Assembly (NCBI GenBank): GCA_031289325.1
Contig: JAITPS010000204.1
Coordinates: 1-6,287, forward strand
From: Candidatus Methanovirga meridionalis
Lineage (GTDB): Archaea > Methanobacteriota > Methanobacteria > Methanobacteriales > Methanobacteriaceae
Length of the DNA: 6,287 bases
Direction: 5' to 3'
Shown: one piece after another, positions 1 to 4,860 of the stretch
How the letters are laid out: each line of letters begins with the position of its first letter
Position numbering within the stretch: the first letter of the stretch is position 1
Position numbers and translations under genes: made by a program
The notes under the pieces: model-generated
What the model was told of the DNA's origin: nothing
What the model saw: only the letters and a program-made list of their open reading frames with translations
Database searches by the model: none

Positions 1-260
1 TTTTAAATCAATATAAATAAATTTTAATTAATATAAATAATTTTTAATTAATATAAATAAATTTTAATTAATATAAATAATTTTAAATCAATATAAATAA
101 TTTTTAATTAATATAAATAAATTTTAATTAATATAAATAATTTTAAATCAATATAAATAATTTTAAATCAATATAAATAAATTTTAATTAATATAAATAA
201 TTTTTAATTAATATAAATAAATTTTAATTAATATAAATAATTTTAAATTAATATATTTTA
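1..260. repeat. 20-bp AT-only tandem array, 12 units plus one degenerate unit
   Basis: Twelve consecutive units of exactly 20 bp fill positions 1-240, followed by a degenerate unit at 241-260. Every unit ends in ATATAAATAA, and the first ten bases come in three versions: TTTTAAATCA (A), ATTTTAATTA (B) and TTTTTAATTA (C). The order is A B C B A C B A A B C B. The array starts at or before the window edge, so its full length is unknown. There are no spacers, so it is not CRISPR. The period is close to two helical turns and the A/T tracts are phased, which would favour curved DNA. The right edge runs without a break into the end of the MITE-like element at 211-315. The array therefore looks like an expansion of that element's interior (inference). 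Confidence 0.95.
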
Positions 261-315
261 ATGATATTCATTTTTAAAAAAATTATTTATTAAAAACTTT
301 ATCAAATCCACTATA
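211..315. mobile_element. Right end of a MITE-like element (copy 1, partial)
   Basis: Positions 241-315 match 2889-2963 without gaps at about 69 of 75 bases and 3171-3245 at about 66 of 75. All three copies end with a conserved stretch of the type AAAACTTTATCAAA followed by CACTATA. Homology to copy 3 continues leftwards through 211-240, where ATTTTAATTA is shared exactly, and then passes into the 20-bp tandem array. The left half of this copy, including its left inverted repeat, is not in the window. It lies downstream of cysE. No coding capacity is seen. Confidence 0.75.
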
Positions 316-389
316 AAACATTGTATTGATATTCTGATTATGGATTTTGACATATTCCCATATCCTAAATAGATTTTTACATTTGGAAA

Positions 390-569
390 ATAAAGAAAAT
401 CAAAGATTTGTCATCGAAGATAACTTAAATATCGAAGATTTTTCGTTTCTAACTTTAAAAAATAGGAAATTTTTTAAAATAAAGAAAATTATAAATTTTC
501 TAACTTTAAAAACTAAAGTTTTTAAAATGAAGAGAATCAAAGATTTGTCATTTAAGATAACTTAAATAT
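390..569. repeat. Interleaved direct repeats downstream of cysE
   Basis: Two pairs of direct repeats make up this spacer. The first pair is 390-432 and 527-569, 43 bp with about 4 mismatches, sharing the core AATCAAAGATTTGTCAT and ending in GATAACTTAAATAT. The second pair is 446-489 and 497-537, both opening with TTTCTAACTTTAAAAA and differing by a small gap. Short ATCGAAGAT palindromes occur at about 414-422 and 431-439. A 72-codon plus-strand reading frame runs through the block, but its Lys/Phe/Ile-rich sequence only reflects the repeats and it has no ribosome-binding site, so I do not call a gene. The block lies directly after the cysE stop codon and could form part of its 3' untranslated region. 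Positions 316-389 show nothing recognisable. Confidence 0.7.
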
Positions 570-573
570 TTTT

Positions 574-1206
574 TTATTTTTTTAAAATAGCTATTTCCTC
601 TTTTAAGTCTTTAATTTCGCAAAGAATATCATTAATAGATTCTTTGACAGGGTCTGGAAGATTTTGATGTTCTTGATCTAAAGCACACTTTCTATGTTCA
701 TGGACTACTCTACTTGGAACACCAACAGCTGTGGTTCCTGGTGGAACATCGTCTAAAACAACTGCACCAGCACCTATTTTAGATCCATTTCCTAAGGTTA
801 AATTACCAATTACAATAGCTCCTGCACCAATTACAACTCCAGTTCCAACAGTTGGATGTCTTTTTTCCTTAATCAAAGATGTGCCACCAAGAACAACTCC
901 TTGATAGATTATTACATCATCACCAACAATGGTTGTTTCACCCATCACAACCCCCATTCCATGATCAATGAAAACTCTTCTTCCTATTTTAACACCAGGA
1001 TGGATTTCAACACCCGTGATAAAACGATTTATTTGTGATAAATATCTTGCTGAAAGACAATGACCTTTATTCCATAATTTATGAGCTATTAAATGTATCC
1101 AAATAGCATGTAAACCAGCATAGCATAAAATAATTTCTAATCTACCTTTAGCAGCAGGATCTCTTAATTTAATCATTGTTATATCTTCTTTCATTCTCTC
1201 GAACAT
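574..1206 (-). CDS. cysE: Serine O-acetyltransferase
   Basis: CysE transfers acetyl from acetyl-CoA to L-serine, giving O-acetylserine, the carbon skeleton for cysteine synthesis by CysK-type sulfhydrylases in the cytoplasm. The 210-residue protein has the short helical N-terminal region of Bacillus-type CysE (MFERMKEDI, then RDPAAK at 15-20). A left-handed beta-helix follows, from about residue 66 to 168. Visible motifs are EIHPG (67-71), the catalytic-His segment FIDHGMG (79-85, His82), GET (89-91), QGVVLGGTS (102-110) and KRHPTVG (115-121). E67 takes the place of the Asp that precedes IHP in E. coli CysE, as is also seen in Bacillus. The C-terminus, after NLPDPV, is a short charged helix ending in Lys-Lys. 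I start at the ATG at 1206, because GTGAT at 1211-1215 is a good archaeal ribosome-binding site 4 nt upstream; the GTG in that same motif is a less likely start and would add three residues. No cysK gene is in the window. thiC ends 72 bp upstream, so co-transcription is possible. Confidence 0.93.
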   Translation of the reverse strand: MFERMKEDITMIKLRDPAAKGRLEIILCYAGLHAIWIHLIAHKLWNKGHCLSARYLSQINRFITGVEIHPGVKIGRRVFIDHGMGVVMGETTIVGDDVIIYQGVVLGGTSLIKEKRHPTVGTGVVIGAGAIVIGNLTLGNGSKIGAGAVVLDDVPPGTTAVGVPSRVVHEHRKCALDQEHQNLPDPVKESINDILCEIKDLKEEIAILKK

Positions 1207-1210
1207 AATT

Positions 1211-1215
1211 ATCAC
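1211..1215 (-). promoter_or_regulatory. Ribosome-binding site of cysE (GTGAT)
   Basis: GTGAT on the minus strand pairs with the ATCACCTCC tail typical of methanogen 16S rRNA and stands 4 nt before the ATG at 1206-1204. It decides the start: the in-frame GTG at 1215 is part of the pairing motif itself. Confidence 0.6.
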
Positions 1216-1244
1216 AGATTAATTATTTGTTATTTAATCAAACA

Positions 1245-1260
1245 ATTCTAAATATAGAAT
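1245..1260 (-). promoter_or_regulatory. Palindrome over a possible cysE TATA box
   Basis: Read on the plus strand, ATTCTA and TAGAAT form a perfect 6-bp inverted repeat around AATA. On the minus strand the centre reads CTATATTTAG, a possible TATA box about 45 nt before the cysE ATG, which would give a leader of roughly 20-25 nt. A palindrome covering the TATA box is a usual arrangement for an archaeal repressor site. The sequence is AT-rich and in a 72-bp thiC-cysE gap, so chance is not excluded. A second TATA-like stretch (TTTATAAAAA) lies at the thiC stop codon. Confidence 0.35.
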
Positions 1261-1278
1261 TTAAAGTTTGTAATGTTT

Positions 1279-2550
1279 TTATAAATCTTTCCCAATTTTT
1301 AATGCACAGTATTCTCCACACATTGAACACATATCATCTTCTTTAACAGGTGTTTTTTCCCTATACTTTTTAGCCTTATCAGAGTCAAAAGTTAATTCAA
1401 ATTGTTTATTCCAATCAAAATTTTTCCTTGCTAAGTCCATAGCCATCTCTTTTTCCCATGCTGAACTTAATCCTAATGCAGTATCTGCAGCTTGGGCAGC
1501 TATTTTAGATGCTATAACACCTTCTTTAACATCATCTAAAGATGGAAGTGATAAGTGTTCAGCTGGAGTAACATAACATAAGAAATCTGCACCGGAATAA
1601 GCAGCTATTGCTCCACCAATAGCTGAAGTAATATGGTCATAACCCATAGCTAAATCTGTAACAATAGGCCCTAAAACATAAAATGGAGCATTATTACAAA
1701 TAGTTTTTTGAATTTGCATGTTTGAAACAATTTGATTAAGTGGAACATGCCCTGGACCTTCAACCATTACTTGAACATTATTGTTTTGAGCTTCTTTAAC
1801 CAATGTTCCTAAGGTAACAAGTTCTTGAATTTGTGGAATGTCGGTTGCATCTTTAATGCAACCTGGTCTTAAACCATCCCCTAAGCTAATAGTTACATCA
1901 TAATCATAAGCTAACTCTAATAAATAAGCATAATTTTTAAATAAAGGATTTTCTTCATTATTATGAACCATCCATGAAGTTAAAAATGTTCCTCCTCGAC
2001 TCACAATCCCCATTAATCTTTCTGAAATTTTAAGTTTATTTATAAGGTCTTTATTTATTCCACAATGTAGAGTCATGAAATCAACACCTTCTTTCATTTG
2101 ATTAATAATTGCATTGAAGATATCATCTTCAGTCATATTTATTATAGAACCATCTCTATTTTTTGCAGTTACAGCTGCTTCATAAATGGGTACTGTACCT
2201 ATTGGAACATCCACTACTTTCATGATTTCTTTTCTAAATTCTTTAAGTTTTGAACCTGTACTTAAATCCATTAAAGCATCAGCACCATATTTAATAGCTA
2301 TTTTAGCTTTTTCAATTTCAATTTTTATATCCTCCATTTGTGAGGACGAACCAATATTAGCATTTATTTTAGTTGAAAGTCCATCCCCAATAGGACATAA
2401 TTTAGTGTTTCTATTAATATTTTTAGGTACTACAATTTTTCCTTCAGCTATACACTTAGTGAATTTATTAAAACTCATATTTTCCATTGTAGCAATTTTT
2501 TCATACTCTTTATCAAGAGAACCTTTTTTAGCATCTTCAATTAAAGTCAA
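1279..2550 (-). CDS. thiC: Phosphomethylpyrimidine synthase ThiC
   Basis: ThiC is a radical-SAM enzyme that rearranges aminoimidazole ribotide into hydroxymethylpyrimidine phosphate, the pyrimidine half of thiamine. This 423-residue protein is the compact archaeal form, without the long N-terminal domain of E. coli ThiC (about 630 residues). Family motifs in order are NANIGSS (63-69), DLSTG (95-99), SRGGT (184-188), SLGDGLRPG (222-230), EGPGHVP (264-270), LGPIVTD (293-299) and TPAEHL (328-333). The C-terminal cluster motif is C408-S-M-C411-G-E-Y-C415. Its spacing is CX2CX3C, one residue shorter than the CX2CX4C of E. coli. I believe short versions are common in archaea and anaerobes, but I could not check this. 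The start is TTG at 2550: a stop codon lies two codons upstream in frame and AAGGGGT stands 7 nt before the TTG. No TPP riboswitch motifs (CTGAGA; CCTGATCTGGATAATGCC type) are visible upstream. Confidence 0.96.
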   Translation of the reverse strand: MTLIEDAKKGSLDKEYEKIATMENMSFNKFTKCIAEGKIVVPKNINRNTKLCPIGDGLSTKINANIGSSSQMEDIKIEIEKAKIAIKYGADALMDLSTGSKLKEFRKEIMKVVDVPIGTVPIYEAAVTAKNRDGSIINMTEDDIFNAIINQMKEGVDFMTLHCGINKDLINKLKISERLMGIVSRGGTFLTSWMVHNNEENPLFKNYAYLLELAYDYDVTISLGDGLRPGCIKDATDIPQIQELVTLGTLVKEAQNNNVQVMVEGPGHVPLNQIVSNMQIQKTICNNAPFYVLGPIVTDLAMGYDHITSAIGGAIAAYSGADFLCYVTPAEHLSLPSLDDVKEGVIASKIAAQAADTALGLSSAWEKEMAMDLARKNFDWNKQFELTFDSDKAKKYREKTPVKEDDMCSMCGEYCALKIGKDL

Positions 2551-2557
2551 ATTTCAT

Positions 2558-2564
2558 ACCCCTT
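2558..2564 (-). promoter_or_regulatory. Ribosome-binding site supporting the TTG start of thiC
   Basis: AAGGGGT on the minus strand, 7 nt before the TTG at 2550-2548. An ATG at 2557-2555 touches this motif, but it opens another frame that stops after six codons and is too close to be served by it. Upstream, CAGTATATCAG (about 2589-2599) and AATATAAAG (about 2571-2579) are the only TATA-like stretches; neither is a strong box A. Confidence 0.5.
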
Positions 2565-2751
2565 AAATATCTTTATATTATTAATAACTGATATACTGCG
2601 GAATCCATTATTTAGGTTGAATTGATCAGAATAAACTTCCAAATGGGAGGAGTTAATAGGATAATTTTCAGTGGTTAAACTTTTATTTTAGTGTATTCTT
2701 TCAATATCATTAAATATATCAAAATCTTTACAAATTCAGTTATTTTTATAC

Positions 2752-2963
2752 CATAGTCACTATGATAAAGTTTTTAAATTTTGAATGATAAATTTTTTTA
2801 TTAAATTATTTAATTTTAAATATAATTTTATAAAAATCGATGATTTTAAATTTAAATAATATAAATACAATTTAATTAATATAACTAATTATAAATTAAT
2901 ATCTTTTAGTAATATTCATTTTTAAAAAAATCATTTATTAAAAACTTTATCAAACCCACTATA
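2752..2963. mobile_element. MITE-like element with about 25-bp inverted ends (copy 2)
   Basis: The left end, starting CATAGTCACTATGATAAAG at 2752, and the reverse complement of the right end, TATAGTGGGTTTGATAAAG from 2963 inwards, agree at about 20 of 25 positions and share a perfect inner stretch GATAAAGTTTTTA. The interior is almost pure A/T with no reading frame. Positions 2776-2963 repeat at 3057-3245: the first 48 bp differ at one base, and one small indel follows. The interior holds AAAATC-GAT-GATTTT (2833-2847), a 6-bp stem with a triloop. The outer left end is itself a 13-bp near-palindrome, CATAGTCACTATG (2752-2764). No transposase is encoded, so it would need one in trans. It lies about 200 bp upstream of thiC. 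Positions 2570-2751 contain nothing I can name. Confidence 0.7.
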
Positions 2964-3047
2964 TTACCATCAAAATGATATAAATTATCAAAACATATAT
3001 CCATTTTAAATTTTTTAATTTTTCATTAAGAGTTAATCTATTTAATT

Positions 3048-3245
3048 ATAGTCATTAAATTTTGAATAATAAATTTTTTTATTAAATTATTTAATTTTAA
3101 ATATTATTTCATGAAAATCCATAATTTTAAATTTTGAATAATATAAATTTATTTTAATTAATATAATTAATTTTAAATTAATATTTTTTAATAACATCTA
3201 TTTTTAAAAAAGTTATTTATTAAGAACTTTATCAAACTCACTATA
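3048..3245. mobile_element. MITE-like element (copy 3, left end shortened)
   Basis: A direct copy of 2752-2963. The right end reads CTTTATCAAACTCACTATA (3227-3245) and its reverse complement matches the family end. The left end keeps only ATAGTCA (3048-3054) and then jumps straight to the shared interior, losing about 15 bp of the inverted repeat. Flanking TATTTAA sits at 3039-3045 and again at 3247-3253. This could be a 7-bp target duplication, although such a match is not rare in AT-rich DNA. A decayed transposase fragment begins about 20 bp beyond the right end. Confidence 0.65.
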
Positions 3246-3266
3246 GTATTTAAATTTAATATTAAT

Positions 3267-3674
3267 TTATATTTTAGAACCATCAATAGTAATACGAATC
3301 AGATTAAGTATTCTTGTTTCTTTAGCCAATTCTATTGTGGTTTCAAAACTTCTTCAATTCAATCTTTGTGTTTATTTTTAAAACGACTTATATTACTATG
3401 ATCTAATGGTTCTATCTCTTGTTAAATATAATGTATGCACATCTCTTTGTATCGTTTTCGACAATTTACGAGCTTGGAAGGATATCGTCTATGGATCCAG
3501 CTATTATGATAGTTATCATCATATTCATGTCAAATGTAGCTTGACCAGGCTTGAATTCATGTTCTTTCATGCATTTTTTCATGCTCTTTCTTGTACTTGG
3601 AGTTGTTTTTAAGTATTCCATTGCTTTTTCCATCAAAAGGCAGTTGTCATCTACATAAAACTAACGATTTTCAT
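3267..3674 (-). pseudogene. Decayed N-terminal fragment of an IS1182-like (DUF772-type) transposase
   Basis: Three-frame reading of the minus strand recovers one continuous transposase-like sequence. MKIVSF is followed by YVDDNCLLMEKAMEYLK, then EFKPGQATFDMNMMITIIIA and GSIDDILPSS. Next come RKLSKTIQRDVHTLYLTRDR and LDHSNISRFKNKHKD, and after a stop IEEVFETTIELAKETRILN and ITIDGSKI. The order of a helical MM-x-I core, an SSRKL segment, QRDV, DHS-x-ISRF and a terminal IDG-x-K is typical of the N-terminal DUF772 region of IS1182/IS5-like transposases. At least four frameshifts (near 3660, 3470, 3407 and 3345) and a TGA at 3361-3359 break it. The sequence ends just after the first IDGSK motif, so most of the DDE catalytic region is absent. 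No inverted ends of the original insertion sequence are recognisable. It cannot encode an active enzyme. Confidence 0.8.
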
Positions 3675-3724
3675 GGAATATAGAAAAATAATTGTGCAAC
3701 ACTTACTAAGAATAATTATTTAAT

Positions 3725-4585
3725 CTATTTATTTCTTATTCTATATTGGAAGAATAATAATATACTAAGCAATAAACCAATTAAACTATAAGTTGGTAAA
3801 CCAGTTTTTTCTAAAGGAACACCATCATTAGCGATTTTATGGCCTTTTATTGTAAAATTAAATTTATCAGAACTACTACCCTTTCTATCCTCATTAGAAT
3901 TTCCAGTGACTATAACTTGACCAGTGTAATTACCTGGAGGAAGATTTAAAATGGTTGTTCCATTTTTTGTTCCATTTGAATTAATTTTTGATGTGTCATT
4001 TGTTGTTTCATTATCATTAAATGTGATATTTTCTATTGCACTTGTATTAGTTCCATTATCATCATTAGTAACTGTAACATTAACTGTAGTATTGGTGCCA
4101 CCAATATCACTATCATTAACAAAAATAGGAATACCAACCTGCCATTGTATCACAACACTTTCATTATTTACAGTAGGAGTTGCATTAATATTTGGACCAT
4201 CCGACATGTTATTATTCCAAGTATCATTAACTGAGTAGTAATTACCAGGATAGTAATCATCAAAAGATACAGTTATAGAATTATAATTATAAGTATGACA
4301 GTTTAAAATAACGAATTCAATAGTACCGTTCTGTGTGTAAGCAGATCCAGCACTAGATGGTTGACCTATAGATGAAAGAGTGGTATATTTAGGACTCAAA
4401 CCATAATCACTAAGTAATGTAGTACCTGCTTCATCTTTAGTAATGTTTGCATATATATGTAGACCATCATTCTGGTTGGTAACACTAACAATATGAACAT
4501 AAGCAGGTTCTGCTGCACTAACAAAATAAACACCTAAAATAGCTATTAATATTAATATCATAGCTGAACTTTCTTTAAATTTCAT
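3725..4585 (-). CDS. Secreted adhesin-like surface protein with C-terminal membrane anchor
   Basis: This 286-residue protein has a signal peptide (charged start MKFK, hydrophobic residues 9-22, probable cleavage after VSA at about residue 24). An extracellular region rich in Asn, Thr, Ser and Asp follows. At the C-terminus LEKTGLP (258-264) precedes a hydrophobic stretch of about 14 residues (266-279) and a basic tail RIRNK. This end resembles the KTG/TGxP anchors of Methanobrevibacter adhesin-like proteins, which may be processed by a sortase-like enzyme (family knowledge, not shown here). I count about 18 N-x-S/T sequons, most between residues 120 and 245, so heavy N-glycosylation is likely. 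LPPGNYTGQVIVTGNS (215-230) looks like the last strands of an Ig-like or big beta-sandwich domain. It is short for the family. The start is the ATG at 4585, with GGTGAT 5 nt upstream. Ligand and role are unknown; a structural cell-surface protein is the alternative. Confidence 0.8.
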   Translation of the reverse strand: MKFKESSAMILILIAILGVYFVSAAEPAYVHIVSVTNQNDGLHIYANITKDEAGTTLLSDYGLSPKYTTLSSIGQPSSAGSAYTQNGTIEFVILNCHTYNYNSITVSFDDYYPGNYYSVNDTWNNNMSDGPNINATPTVNNESVVIQWQVGIPIFVNDSDIGGTNTTVNVTVTNDDNGTNTSAIENITFNDNETTNDTSKINSNGTKNGTTILNLPPGNYTGQVIVTGNSNEDRKGSSSDKFNFTIKGHKIANDGVPLEKTGLPTYSLIGLLLSILLFFQYRIRNK

Positions 4586-4590
4586 GATTA

Positions 4591-4596
4591 ATCACC
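4591..4596 (-). promoter_or_regulatory. Ribosome-binding site of the adhesin-like gene (GGTGAT)
   Basis: GGTGAT on the minus strand is a full match to the methanogen anti-Shine-Dalgarno sequence and lies 5 nt before the ATG at 4585-4583. Confidence 0.75.
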
Positions 4597-4617
4597 TATT
4601 TTGTTATTTTTATTTTT

Positions 4618-4625
4618 TTATAAAT
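4618..4625 (-). promoter_or_regulatory. Candidate proximal TATA box of the adhesin-like gene
   Basis: TTTATAAA on the minus strand, 33-40 nt before the ATG. Transcription starting about 25 nt downstream would give a leader of only about 12 nt, just enough for the GGTGAT site. The motif is weakly specific in this AT-rich spacer. Confidence 0.4.
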
Positions 4626-4659
4626 TATAGTGTAATGTAAAATTAATTTTCTTAATTTT

Positions 4660-4774
4660 AAAAAATTTTCTATTTTTTAAACTTAGGAGAATCGAATATT
4701 CGCTCTGTGTTGTGAAATCTGTGATTTCACACAGTTACAAAGTTTATGATTTTCTTTATTGATTGGTATATAAA
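4660..4774 (-). ncRNA. Candidate structured leader or small RNA upstream of the adhesin-like gene
   Basis: Read on the minus strand, the block has four ordered parts. TTTATATA (4774-4767) is an exact match to the methanogen box A. About 35-65 nt downstream lies a hairpin (4734-4705), whose 9-bp perfect stem TGTGAAATC/GATTTCACA closes a triloop (4731-4711) and is extended by CTG/CAG across a 3-nt bulge. A perfect 10-bp palindrome CGAATATTCG follows (4702-4693), and then a T6 run (4665-4660), the kind of signal that terminates archaeal transcription. A transcript starting near 4743 would be about 80 nt long if it stopped there. If it read through, it would be a structured 5' leader of about 155 nt for the adhesin-like gene. 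No known riboswitch is recognised. The region is also clearly less AT-rich than the rest of the spacer. Confidence 0.35.
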
Positions 4775-4801
4775 TATATTTTTATTAATGCAATTAATTT
4801 T

Positions 4802-4860
4802 AAATTATTTTTTTAAATTATTTTTTTAAATTGTTTTTTTAAATTATTTTTTTAAATTAT
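4802..4860. repeat. 13-bp tandem repeat overlapping the glmU stop codon
   Basis: Four full units of AAATTATTTTTTT (4802, 4815, 4828 with one A-to-G change, 4841) and a partial unit at 4854-4860. The glmU stop codon (4846-4844) and its last codons (Asn-Leu-Lys-Lys) lie inside the last units, so array changes could alter the protein's C-terminus. On the plus strand the array presents four T7 runs, which would be expected to terminate any transcription entering glmU from its 3' side. Confidence 0.85.

Noticed and set aside
1..240. CRISPR array
   Set aside because: The 20-bp units are directly adjacent with no unique spacers; the same holds for the 21-bp array at 6171-6287.
347..565. Plus-strand 72-codon reading frame in the repeat block
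   Set aside because: It is built from the interleaved direct repeats, has low-complexity Lys/Phe/Ile composition, no ribosome-binding site and no recognisable domain.
2537..2557. ATG start for thiC, or an upstream mini-ORF, at 2557
   Set aside because: This ATG opens a different frame that stops after six codons and touches the ribosome-binding site; TTG at 2550 fits the spacing and the family N-terminus.
2645..2652. GGGAGGAG on the plus strand as a ribosome-binding site
   Set aside because: Only a GTG frame of a few codons follows within reach, so no gene is supported.
2551..2760. TPP riboswitch upstream of thiC
   Set aside because: The conserved CTGAGA and the GGATAATGCCAGC-like segment are missing on the minus strand; short stretches such as CTGAT and ATAATGG are not enough.
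3406..3612. Plus-strand 68-codon reading frame
   Set aside because: It is the opposite-strand shadow of the transposase pseudogene, whose minus-strand reading gives clear family motifs.
4767..4776. Plus-strand promoter TATATAAATA facing glmU's 3' end
   Set aside because: The motif fits the methanogen box A better on the minus strand (TTTATATA), and there is no plus-strand gene downstream, only T7 runs.
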